Source: CAMEON01 sp045128275 (GTDB lineage Bacteria; Bacillota; Clostridia; Oscillospirales; CAG-272). From it: a DNA stretch of 64,000 nucleotides. The notes under the pieces are model-generated. The model did not search any database and was not told the origin of the DNA. It worked only from the letters and a program-made list of their open reading frames with translations. The DNA lies in contig JBGVRH010000022.1 of NCBI GenBank assembly GCA_045128275.1, positions 1-64,000 of the forward strand, written 5' to 3'. Position numbers and translations under genes: made by a program. Of the stretch, positions 56,301-64,000 are shown in pieces; position 1 is the first letter of the stretch, and the number at the start of each line of letters is the position of its first letter.

Positions 56301-59300
56301 TGAAGAACAACACCTCCTACACCGTCACCGTCAAGACCTACATGGACTACGACCGCGACGGCTCCGAGACCAATGACAATAACGTCTTCACCTTCCCCGT
56401 AGTCACCGACTTCCAGGCTCCCGCCATCACCGATTGCGAGTTCTACACCGAGTACGATAAGTCGGCCAAGAAGACCCGCCTCTTCGCCAAGATGTCGGTC
56501 TACGATAACCACTACGCCATGTGTATGCAGCTGGGCTACGTGGCGCTGGAGGAGAGCGGGTACATGGTCAAGGCCTTTGACAGGTACATGACCCCCGTCT
56601 ACTCCGAGGAGAACTCCACCACCACGGTCATCTACGAGCTGACCGACTACGTGGACGAGATCCGCATGAACTCCGCCAACGGCAACTGCATCACCGTGGT
56701 CACCTACGACTACGCTCTGAACCAGGCCGCCTACGAGATTCCCCTGCCCGACGATTACACCGATTTCTACTTTACCGAGTCCGAGCTGACCCTGTCTCCC
56801 AACGAGATCTACGATCTCAAGCCCCTGGTGTATCCCACCACCGAGTGGCCCGAGCTTCTGGAATACTACTCCGCCAACATGGACGTGGCTACTGTTGTGG
56901 GCGATAAGCTGGTGGCCATTGCCCCCGGTGTATCCCGCATCGTGGCCCGCGACCCCGTGACCAAGAAGACCGCCTCCTTCACCCTGACGGTGCGGGGCGA
57001 GGGCGACGAGGGTTACGTCCGCTACGATAAGCCCGTGGCTGAGAACTTTATCCTGACGGGCTACCTCGTAGATAAGGCCTACTACTTCCTCTCCTCCGAG
57101 GAGCGGGAGATCGGCATGGACGGCGACGAGATGAAATTCGTGGGGGAGAACTACTCCCTCTCCATGTTCCCCTCCGAGTCGGTGACCCTGCGCTACCGTC
57201 TGGATGCCTACTTCCCCGAGGACACCAAGGTGGTGTTCGAGTCCTCCAACGAGAACATCGTTACGGTTGACGAGACGGGAAAGATCACCGCCGTGGCCGA
57301 GGGCTTTGCCTCCATCGCCGTCAAGGTGTTCATGGATGACCAGCCCACCTACTTCTCCAAGTCCATCAGCATCAGCGTCAAGGATCCCTACGTGACCACA
57401 GGCCCCTCTCTGACCCACTACTTCGGTCTGGGCGGCGTGGTCAATATCCCCGCCTCCCTGTCCATCACCGAGATCGGACAGTACGCCTTCTCCAACTTCG
57501 ATTACATCCCCAAGGGCCCCGGCGACGAGATCTCGGAGGATTCTCCCGAGACCACCAAGATCTGGTTCATCGGTGACGATACCATCGAGGAGGTCATCAT
57601 CCCCGAGGGTGTCAAGACCATCGGCCCCTACGCCTTCGCCAATCTGACTGCCCTGAAGCGTGTGGTTCTGCCCTCTACTCTGGAGCGCATCGACCAGGGC
57701 GCGTTCTACGGCTGTACTTCTCTGAAGATGGTCGAGGGCCTGGGCAGCGTCAAGTTCATCAACCAGAACGCCTTTGCAAACTGCGCCCTGGAGGGCTCCA
57801 TTAAGCTGGACAGCGTGGTGGCTCTGGCTGACTACGCCTTCTTCGGCAATGCCCCCCTGAAGGGTGTGACCCTCTCTGCCGCTACCCAGTCTGTGGGTGC
57901 TTACGCTTTCTCTGGCTGTGAGTCCCTGACCTCGGTGAATATCCCCGCCGAGAAGATCAAGCTGGGCCGCTATGCCTTCTCGGGCTGTAAGGCTCTGCCC
58001 GCCGTTTCCATCAACGCATCCGTTGTGCCCGCAGGGGCCTTCGACGGCTGTGTGGCTCTGGCCTCCGTGACCCTGGGCAAGGACGTGGCGGTCATCGGTG
58101 AGTATGCCTTCCGCGGTACCGCTCTGAACGCCTTCACCGTGGACGCGGGCAACACCGCCTTCGCTCCCCTGGCCGGGAAGCCTTACTTGCTTAATAAGGA
58201 AGGAAACACCCTGGTTCTGGTGGCTCCCGGTGTCAAGGGTACCTTCGAGCTGACCGACTCCAAGGTGACCGCCATCGGTACGGGCGCCTTCTCGGGCAAC
58301 AAGCAGCTGACGGCTGTGAATATGCCCCAGGTCACCGAGGTGGGGGCGTACGCCTTCGCGGAATGCTCCCGCCTGGAGACCGTCAAGCTGGGCAAGCTGA
58401 CCTCCATCGCCGACCATTCCTTCTACCGCACCGCCATCAAGGAGACTCCCGACCTGTCGGCCGTGTCCGTGATCGGTGACTACGCCTTCGCCCGCTCCTC
58501 CGTCGTGAGCGTGGTCATTCCCGAGGGCGTGACCGTGGGGGCTTCTGCCTTCCGCGAGTGCAAGGCTCTCCGCAGCGTCAAGATCGGCAGTAACGCCGTG
58601 ATCGGTGACTCTGCGTTCCGCCTGGACATCGACAGCAACTACGAGGCCACCTTCTACGAGGAGAACGATACCCGCTTCTACCATTATATCCTCACCTCTC
58701 CCATGAAGGAGCTGGTGATCGGGGACAACGTGCAGATCGGTGACTCCGCCTTCTACGGTGCCTCCAAGCTGGAGACCGTGACCCTGGGCAAGAATGCCGT
58801 CATCGGTGACTTGGCCTTCTACAATACCGCCGAGCTGAAGAGCATCGACCTTTCCGCCGTTCTGTCGGTGGGTGAGTCCGCCTTCTCGGGCGATATGATC
58901 TACCTCTTCTCCAACAGCGCCTTGACCGTCCCCGTCATTGACGACGAGGGTATGTACGTTTACCTGTACTACGCCGCGGATCTCGGGTCGGTGGATCTCT
59001 CCGCCGCCACCTCCATCGGGGAGTCTGCCTTTGCTCATTGTCAGTATCTGACCTCGGTCAAGCTGGGCAGCAGCATCACCGCCATCCCAGCCCAGGCCTT
59101 CTTCTACTGCGAGGCTCTGGCCGACATCGATCTGAAGGGCGTGCAGACCATCGGCACCAATGCCTTCAACCATACGGCTCTGACTGCCGTCGATCTCTCC
59201 GCCGCCGAGGATATCGGCACCTACGCCTTCGTTTACAACGATGGTCTGACCTCCGTGACCCTGAATCCCAACGGCACGATTCTGGGCGAGGGCGCGTTCT

Positions 59301-62113
59301 CCTACTGCCCCGCCTTGGCCGACGTTGGAAATCTGAACAAGGTCACCTCGGTGGGCGATTACGCCTTCGCTTATACCGCCATCACCTCGGCCGATCTGGA
59401 GTCCGCTACCTATATCGGTACTCACGCCTTCCTCAAGACCGAGATGACCGACTTCACGGTTACCCTGGGCTCGGCTCTGGCCGATCTGGGTGACAATCCC
59501 TTTGCGAACTGCCGTCTGGAGGCCTTCAAGTCCACCGAGACCGAGACCTTCAACGGAAGCGAGTACGGCACCGAGACTCTGACCTTCGCCATCAGCGACA
59601 CCGTCCGTGTCATTGACGGTCACCTCTACCGCGTGGTTCCCACGGGTCTGGAGCTGATCGCCTACGCGGGCGACGCGGCTGTGGTCACCGTGGCCGACGG
59701 TACCGTCCGCATTGCCGACATGGCCTTCGCGGGGGCTCCCGTCCGTCAGGTGGTGACCCCCTACACCCTGGAGGCTGTGGGCCACAAGGCCTTCTTCGGC
59801 TGTGAGAAGCTCTCCATGCTGTCCTTCGCTTCCTACGTCGCCCCCGCTCTGGAGGAGGCCTACGACAGCGCGCTGTTCGACAGCAAGGATCACATCCCCG
59901 CTACCGGTCAGTATTCCTTCACCAACGCCGACGGGGAGGAGATCTTCCATGACGGTCTCGGCATTGTGCCCTACTTCATGTGGAACGCCGCCGATACCCC
60001 CTCCAACGTCTACTACGGTGCCAACTTCGTGGACTACGTGGGTCTCTATGACGGAGACCTGGTCATTGTCCGTCCCGTCAACGGCCGCCAGTACGATTCC
60101 TTCATCTGGGGTCAGTATTTCTCCACCGTGGTGGATGGCGCCGCCGCCGCTGACGAGGTGACCCTGGCCGCCATCGCCGCCATCAACGCTCTGCCCGACA
60201 AGGTTTCTCTGGCGGACAAGCCCCTGGTCATCGCCGCCCGCGAGGCCTACGACAAGATCTCCACCATCGAGCAGCGCGCTCTGGTCACCAACTATTCCAA
60301 GCTGGAGCAGGCCGAGAAGCGTATCAAGGACCTGGAGTATCTGGAGAACGGCGACGAGACCGAGACCGACACCGAGCAGGTGGAAAACGGCGGATTCCTG
60401 TCGGGGATCCCCGCCTCCGCCATCGCCCTGGGCGTGCTGGCACTCCTGTTCCTGATCGCCGCCATTGTCTTCGCCTGCCTGTATATCAGCAAGCGCAAGG
60501 CTCTGGCCGCCGCCACCGCGAGCGGTGCTGTGGCAGCTCCCGCGGCAGATGCGGATGCCGCTTCCACCGAAGCACCTGCCGAGGCTCCTGTCGAGGCTCC
60601 CGCAGAGACACCGGCCGAGGAAGCTCCCGTTGTGGCTCCCGTCAAGGCTCCCAAGGCCAAGAAGGCCCGCAAGAGCCGTCCCAAGACCAATCTGAAATCC
60701 TTCGGCAAGTCCCGCGCTCCCATCAACTTCAGCATTCCTCCTGCCGTGACCCTGGCCATCGTCATCATCCTGGCTGTGGCCGCCGTGGTGTTCGGCGTGC
60801 TGGCCATTGTCAATGGCCTGTCCCTGTGGGATACCCCCTACACCGATATGGATGAGGAGGGCTACACCGTCAGCGTCCGCTTTGATGCCAACGGCGGCTC
60901 CTTCGCGGGATCTCCCAACGAGGTCTACATCGTGGACGTCTTCAATCCCGCCGACTACAAGACCGATGCCTCGGGCAAGGCCCAGATCGCTCTGATCGCC
61001 CCCGATGATCCCATCCGTAAGGACAGCGCCTTCCCCGTGTCCAACACAGGCCACTTCCTGGCGGGCTGGTACACCGAGCGTACCCTTCGCGTGGACGAGA
61101 GCGGCCAGCCTCTGGACGAGTACGGTCAGCCCACCGCCCAGAGCGGCCGTCCCCAGGGCTACACCTACAGCGGCAAGTGGGATTTCAAGTCTGACCGCCT
61201 GGCCGTGGATCCCAACGGCACCAAGGGCTCTTCGGAAAACGAGATCACCCTCTACGCCGCCTGGGTTCCCTACTTCAACTTCGAGTTCTACGCCGCCCAG
61301 GCTGACGGCTCCTTCTCCTTGATCGAGACCAAGCAGCTGGTCACCATCGACCTGCCCGTGTGGAATCAGCGCACCGGTAAGCTGGATATGAAGGACTTCC
61401 CCTCTGTGGAGGGTATGACCTTTGAGTCCGCTTTCTTGGATGAGGCCATGACCATTCCCGCCGAGGGCAAGGTCAGCGGTGCTGTGGACTACACCACGGG
61501 CACGGTGGAGAGCGACGGCACCATCCGCCTCTACACCACCTGGATGGAGGGCACCTGGTTCCGCATCTCCACCCCCAAGCAGTTCTACGACAATGCCCGT
61601 CTGGGCGGCAGCTACCTCATCGAGGCCGACCTGGACTTCTCGGGCTTCCTGTGGCCCACGGTCATGTCCACGGGTGAGTTCACCGGCTCCATTGTGGGTA
61701 ACGGTCATACCATCTCCAACGTGACCGTCCTGCAAGGCGACAACTCCAAGATCAACGGCGGTCTCTTCGGCGTGCTGGGGGCTTCCTCTTCCATCACCGA
61801 TCTCCGCCTGGAGAATATCAACTTCCGTATCGTGGCGGGCTCCCGTATGCAGGGAACCAACTACGGCCTGCTGGCAGGTACTGTCCAGGAGGGCGCGGCT
61901 CTCACCAACGTGACGATTACGGGTAGCATTGAGATTGGTAAGGACTGCTACCGTCCCGGTGACTACAACATCGGCCTGCTCTGCGGAAGCGGCAAGGTCG
62001 AGGGCATCGACATGAGCGGCATCACCGTCACGGTCGAGGATCCCGACAACAACACCGCCCGCGTGGAGGTGAACCCCGAAACCGGCGAGGTCATTCTGAC
62101 CTTCGCCGCGTGA
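53330..62113 (+). CDS. Giant cell-envelope S8 protease with LRR array and two transmembrane helices
   Basis: A protein of 2927 residues. Signal or anchor helix at about 12-36. The S8 subtilisin-like domain has the full triad: D221 (VAVLDTGLD), H297 (DHGTHVAGI) and S618 (SGTSMATPNMSG), with a PA domain inserted (about 425-560), as in lactocepins. Fn3-like and Ig-like Big domains follow (to about 1355), then a BspA-type leucine-rich array (about 1377-2170; units such as VTSVGDYAFAYTAI). Two helices (2360-2387 and 2470-2497) enclose a basic, K-R-P-A-rich loop, likely cytoplasmic. The end has InlB-like (about 2511-2646) and GLUG-like repeats. ATG 53330 follows AAAGG by 8 nt. An earlier in-frame ATG (53288) has no ribosome-binding site, and the 14 codons between are rare here. 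It probably degrades extracellular proteins. Confidence 0.88.
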   Translation: MFANSAKQKTTIRVLTVVLAAVMTLSVGAAVIGWLIPDSAVHGGGIHLLDGDLITNKENYYDNSVIYKLPETIKETDEISVIIEVKEKSLLEQYPGASSGMSFGEYALSDEAAAIRGRIAAEKDALLSDFNKADLNYVTGEDYTNVMSGFEILIKAGDFESFVKTVGDRGTTIIGEVYKPEETKSVGTQLVENTVNVYPTGIFNSSGFAYDGTGTVVAVLDTGLDYYHSAFSLANFTADRSKLGLTFDEVAALIGDTRASGMQSNLTASDVYINEKVPFSFDYADGDSDVYPIASDHGTHVAGIIAGRDDTITGVAPNAQLCIMKTFSDVESSARSSWILAALDDCVVIGVDVINMSLGTDCGFSREMDKEAISGVYDRIRAAGISIVAAASNSYNSTYSSEKNGNLGLTSNPDSATVGSPSTYKGALSVASISGVKTPYLLYGETIIYFLESSDRVSEEKNFYDDLLPEGVDEMEIEYITIPGAGRSADYTGIDVKGKIALVARGSTTFEEKANVAQQKGAAGIIIYNNVSGDIKMNVGDTTIAVASIRQDDGELLAAAGKGVLSVKRSQTSGPFMSDFSSWGPTPDLQLKPEITAHGGSILSAVPGQSYDRISGTSMATPNMSGVTALLRQYVKANFPDKADDPVAVTAFVNQLLMSTADIVYNTNGLPYSPRKQGAGLANLVNSAATKAFIQTYDRKTGEIMDKSKIELGDDPARTGVYTLKLAINNFGTSALTYDVSAIVMTEGVSDTKTNQGETTVTEQGYILGGASVVVSDCKGGSLSGSTVTVDGGKVAEITVTITLSDEDKKYMNESFENGMYVEGFVTLTAAEGTVSLNAPYLAFYGDWTEAPILDLDFYQTNKDELDDSIDLLDKTLPDAYATRPVGRVEGDYVSFMGAYYFVQNPADKKIAADRKYISISNQEGAVNAVQYVWAGLLRNVKEAVITVTDDVTGEVVYETVDRDIRKSYSNGATIFPANIDVKFSAIEQALKNNTSYTVTVKTYMDYDRDGSETNDNNVFTFPVVTDFQAPAITDCEFYTEYDKSAKKTRLFAKMSVYDNHYAMCMQLGYVALEESGYMVKAFDRYMTPVYSEENSTTTVIYELTDYVDEIRMNSANGNCITVVTYDYALNQAAYEIPLPDDYTDFYFTESELTLSPNEIYDLKPLVYPTTEWPELLEYYSANMDVATVVGDKLVAIAPGVSRIVARDPVTKKTASFTLTVRGEGDEGYVRYDKPVAENFILTGYLVDKAYYFLSSEEREIGMDGDEMKFVGENYSLSMFPSESVTLRYRLDAYFPEDTKVVFESSNENIVTVDETGKITAVAEGFASIAVKVFMDDQPTYFSKSISISVKDPYVTTGPSLTHYFGLGGVVNIPASLSITEIGQYAFSNFDYIPKGPGDEISEDSPETTKIWFIGDDTIEEVIIPEGVKTIGPYAFANLTALKRVVLPSTLERIDQGAFYGCTSLKMVEGLGSVKFINQNAFANCALEGSIKLDSVVALADYAFFGNAPLKGVTLSAATQSVGAYAFSGCESLTSVNIPAEKIKLGRYAFSGCKALPAVSINASVVPAGAFDGCVALASVTLGKDVAVIGEYAFRGTALNAFTVDAGNTAFAPLAGKPYLLNKEGNTLVLVAPGVKGTFELTDSKVTAIGTGAFSGNKQLTAVNMPQVTEVGAYAFAECSRLETVKLGKLTSIADHSFYRTAIKETPDLSAVSVIGDYAFARSSVVSVVIPEGVTVGASAFRECKALRSVKIGSNAVIGDSAFRLDIDSNYEATFYEENDTRFYHYILTSPMKELVIGDNVQIGDSAFYGASKLETVTLGKNAVIGDLAFYNTAELKSIDLSAVLSVGESAFSGDMIYLFSNSALTVPVIDDEGMYVYLYYAADLGSVDLSAATSIGESAFAHCQYLTSVKLGSSITAIPAQAFFYCEALADIDLKGVQTIGTNAFNHTALTAVDLSAAEDIGTYAFVYNDGLTSVTLNPNGTILGEGAFSYCPALADVGNLNKVTSVGDYAFAYTAITSADLESATYIGTHAFLKTEMTDFTVTLGSALADLGDNPFANCRLEAFKSTETETFNGSEYGTETLTFAISDTVRVIDGHLYRVVPTGLELIAYAGDAAVVTVADGTVRIADMAFAGAPVRQVVTPYTLEAVGHKAFFGCEKLSMLSFASYVAPALEEAYDSALFDSKDHIPATGQYSFTNADGEEIFHDGLGIVPYFMWNAADTPSNVYYGANFVDYVGLYDGDLVIVRPVNGRQYDSFIWGQYFSTVVDGAAAADEVTLAAIAAINALPDKVSLADKPLVIAAREAYDKISTIEQRALVTNYSKLEQAEKRIKDLEYLENGDETETDTEQVENGGFLSGIPASAIALGVLALLFLIAAIVFACLYISKRKALAAATASGAVAAPAADADAASTEAPAEAPVEAPAETPAEEAPVVAPVKAPKAKKARKSRPKTNLKSFGKSRAPINFSIPPAVTLAIVIILAVAAVVFGVLAIVNGLSLWDTPYTDMDEEGYTVSVRFDANGGSFAGSPNEVYIVDVFNPADYKTDASGKAQIALIAPDDPIRKDSAFPVSNTGHFLAGWYTERTLRVDESGQPLDEYGQPTAQSGRPQGYTYSGKWDFKSDRLAVDPNGTKGSSENEITLYAAWVPYFNFEFYAAQADGSFSLIETKQLVTIDLPVWNQRTGKLDMKDFPSVEGMTFESAFLDEAMTIPAEGKVSGAVDYTTGTVESDGTIRLYTTWMEGTWFRISTPKQFYDNARLGGSYLIEADLDFSGFLWPTVMSTGEFTGSIVGNGHTISNVTVLQGDNSKINGGLFGVLGASSSITDLRLENINFRIVAGSRMQGTNYGLLAGTVQEGAALTNVTITGSIEIGKDCYRPGDYNIGLLCGSGKVEGIDMSGITVTVEDPDNNTARVEVNPETGEVILTFAA

Positions 62114-62148
62114 TCGGGCCGCGTATATAATTAGGAGGAAAATAGAAA

Positions 62149-64000
62149 ATGAGTAAGAAAATCCTTTCGGTCGTGCTGGCCGTTCTGATGTGCCTCAGCA
62201 CGGTCGCCGTGTTCGCTTCCTGCGGGGGAGGCAAGGGGGGGAGACCCGATGCTCTGGTTATCATGACCGAGGAGCTGGACGGCCTCTTCAATCCCTTCTT
62301 CTCCACCACCGCCGCCGACGGTACCATCGTCTCCATGACCCAGATCGGTATGCTGGGCACCGACTACGTGAACGGTGAGGTCATCGTGGCCTGCGGCGAC
62401 GAGCACGCCGTGGTGGTCAAGGACTACGACGTGGTCTATGACAGCACCACCGACAATACCGTCTACACCTTCGTCATCAAGAACGGCATCACCTTCTCGG
62501 ATGGCAAGCCCCTCACCATCAACGACGTCCTGTTTAACCTGTACGTGTACCTGGATCCCGTCTACACCGGCTCCTCTACCATGTACTCCACCGACATCCT
62601 GGGTCTGAAGGACTACCGCACCCAGACCGTCAGCTCGGGGGACAGCAACACCGACGATCAGATCACCCAGCAGGCCGGCGACAGAGCCAAGAACCGCATC
62701 AACGAGCTGATCAACCTCTACAAGCAGGTGGGTCAGACCGCTACCCAGGGCACCTACTCCGCCACCTACGATCAGATGGTGGCCGCCATCCAGAATCACA
62801 GCCTGTCCAGCGGCTACAAGGAGGCGATCTCGGGGGATTTCTCCGAGGTCACCGTGGACAATCTGCTGGCCGACTACGAGCTGACTCTGAAGTATTTCAA
62901 GGAAGAGCTGAACACCGACTACACCTCCGCCAAGGAGGCTTACCTGGAGGAGCCCTACAAGTCCACGGGTGAGTTCGACGAGGTCACCTCCTTCATGTAC
63001 GCCGAGGGCTACGTCACCATCGAGTACGAGAAGGACGAGAACAACAAGGATATCAAGTCCCAGATCAAGAAGATCACCCGCAACTACAATGCCGACGTGG
63101 TGGTGGACAAGGATTCCGCGATCCAGTACGTCTACGACTCTAAGGTGGAGCAGGAGCTGCACATGATCCTCATGTACTGGGCCACCTCCCAGAAGCTCCT
63201 GACCGGCTACACCGCCGCCGCCAAGGAGGTCATCCTCCACGCGGGTGTGAAGGACGGCCAGCTGGCCGTGCCCAACATCGCGGGCATCGTCTCCCTGGGT
63301 CACACCACCGACGAGACCGTCGCCTACGCCAAGAACGGCAGCTACACCGTGGCGCACGATCACAACCCCGACGGCACGCCCGTGAACCCCGACGAGTACG
63401 ACGTGCTCCAGATCACGGTCAAGGGCACCGACCCCAAGGCTATCTGGAACTTCGCCTTCTCGGTGGCTCCCCAGCACTACTACGCCGAGGGCTACACCGT
63501 GGATATCCCCAATAACCAATTCGGCGTGGAGTACGCCTCCTACGAGTTCATGACCACCGTCATCCAGTCTCCTCGGAACGTCAAGGTGCCCATGGGCGCG
63601 GGCGCGTACAAGGCGACTGACGCAAACAATGGCGACAACCCCGAGGGTACCGCCTTCTTCAGCAACAACGTGGTCTACTTCAAGGCCAACAACAGCTTCC
63701 TCATGGGCGCGCCCAAGATCGAGAAGCTCCGCTACCAGGTGGTCTCCTCCTCCAACGCCCTGAACGTGCTGGAGAGCGGCTCTGTCCACTTCGTCACCCC
63801 CCAGTTCACCCAGAACAACATCGACAAGCTTAACGGCATGGCCGCCAAGGGCATCGAGAAGACCTCCACCCGTCAGCTGGGCTACGGTTACATCGGTATC
63901 AACGCGGGTAAGGTGCCCAACATCAACATTCGTAAGGCCATCATGTGCGCCATGGATACCAGCCTCGCTCTGTCCTACTACTCCACGGGTACCGCCGAGA
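62149..64000 (+). CDS. Peptide-type (family 5) extracellular solute-binding lipoprotein, cut by the window end
   Basis: The frame opens at 62149 after TTAGGAGGAAA and stays open to the end of the window (617 codons seen; no stop). Signal peptide with lipobox FASC, C25. The mature protein starts LVIMTEELDGLFNPFFSTTA and has TFVIKNGITFSDGKPLTIND, the typical strand of SBP family 5 proteins (OppA/DppA), and near the window end YGYIGINAGKVPNINIRKAI, the conserved block before the hinge. An inserted helical, charged part (about 180-300) makes it longer than usual. It begins 35 nt after the giant protease gene and is probably cotranscribed, linking extracellular proteolysis to peptide uptake. Transporter genes probably lie beyond the window. 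Confidence 0.88.
   Translation, partial: MSKKILSVVLAVLMCLSTVAVFASCGGGKGGRPDALVIMTEELDGLFNPFFSTTAADGTIVSMTQIGMLGTDYVNGEVIVACGDEHAVVVKDYDVVYDSTTDNTVYTFVIKNGITFSDGKPLTINDVLFNLYVYLDPVYTGSSTMYSTDILGLKDYRTQTVSSGDSNTDDQITQQAGDRAKNRINELINLYKQVGQTATQGTYSATYDQMVAAIQNHSLSSGYKEAISGDFSEVTVDNLLADYELTLKYFKEELNTDYTSAKEAYLEEPYKSTGEFDEVTSFMYAEGYVTIEYEKDENNKDIKSQIKKITRNYNADVVVDKDSAIQYVYDSKVEQELHMILMYWATSQKLLTGYTAAAKEVILHAGVKDGQLAVPNIAGIVSLGHTTDETVAYAKNGSYTVAHDHNPDGTPVNPDEYDVLQITVKGTDPKAIWNFAFSVAPQHYYAEGYTVDIPNNQFGVEYASYEFMTTVIQSPRNVKVPMGAGAYKATDANNGDNPEGTAFFSNNVVYFKANNSFLMGAPKIEKLRYQVVSSSNALNVLESGSVHFVTPQFTQNNIDKLNGMAAKGIEKTSTRQLGYGYIGINAGKVPNINIRKAIMCAMDTSLALSYYSTGTAE

Noticed and set aside
53297..61735. A minus-strand open frame of about 2800 codons opposite the giant protease
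   Set aside because: It is a shadow of the plus-strand gene in GC-rich sequence: the translation is low-complexity (V, G, H, L, D, Q), without domains, and the plus strand has a clear subtilase triad and repeats.

Overview
The window looks like a chromosomal segment of an uncultured, GC-rich member of the Clostridia (Bacillota), probably gut-associated. This rests on Gram-positive Shine-Dalgarno sites (AAAGGAGG), sigma-A promoters of the type TTGnnn-17 bp-TGTGGTATAAT, ECF sigma factors of the short clostridial type, lipoproteins with P-T-E-rich linkers, and several typical Clostridia families (CD1871A-like CXXC protein, YwaF-like membrane protein, Fst/holin-like small toxin, rubrerythrin). 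The exact genus cannot be read from the sequence. The window opens inside a repeat and ends inside a peptide-binding lipoprotein gene. No rRNA, CRISPR array, integrase or transposase gene was seen.

Layout. 0-8 kb: ECF sigma module 1, argS, an AT-rich island with a DpnI-type methyl-directed nuclease and a broken MT-A70 methylase, yebC, and ECF module 2, whose membrane partner carries a solute-binding-protein domain. 8-19 kb: a polysaccharide flippase, mutS2, a secreted discoidin/glycosidase-like lipoprotein, three tandem paralogous small membrane proteins, a DUF11-like protein and ECF module 3. 19-24 kb: a glycan cluster with a cytosolic glycosidase-like barrel, a sugar-binding lipoprotein and a heparinase II/III-like lyase. 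24-30 kb: rubrerythrin, a membrane-anchored SF2 helicase, an acetyltransferase, an LRR-like protein, a hairpin array and tRNA-Trp. 30-37 kb: a GH38 alpha-mannosidase, then an EutH-like transporter, a 5'-nucleotidase and an isomerase-like barrel. 37-45 kb: pgsA, rimO, a type I toxin-antitoxin cassette, a YwaF-like protein, XRE and TetR regulators, a CDF zinc transporter and a threonine aldolase. 45-53 kb: a CXXC/polyferredoxin/TlpA redox operon and three secreted proteins sharing modules. 53-64 kb: a giant cell-envelope S8 protease followed by an OppA-like peptide-binding lipoprotein.

How the genes work together. Many products face outward: glycan-active enzymes and sugar-binding lipoproteins (12.8-15.3, 19.1-24.0 and 30.1-32.7 kb) suggest use of complex, possibly host, glycans. 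The protease plus peptide-binding lipoprotein suggest peptide scavenging. Three ECF sigma genes, each overlapping its membrane partner by ATGA, would couple surface sensing to transcription.

The most notable points are: (i) the DpnI-type island; (ii) the sigma partner fused to a solute-binding protein; (iii) a family of 140-260 bp non-coding elements with 17-bp terminal inverted repeats and variable palindromic interiors; (iv) a complete, previously unannotatable-by-length type I toxin-antitoxin locus at 39.14-39.53 kb; (v) the membrane-anchored helicase; and (vi) the giant protease that appears to cross the membrane twice after its surface part. All functional assignments come from reading motifs by eye; no database search was run.
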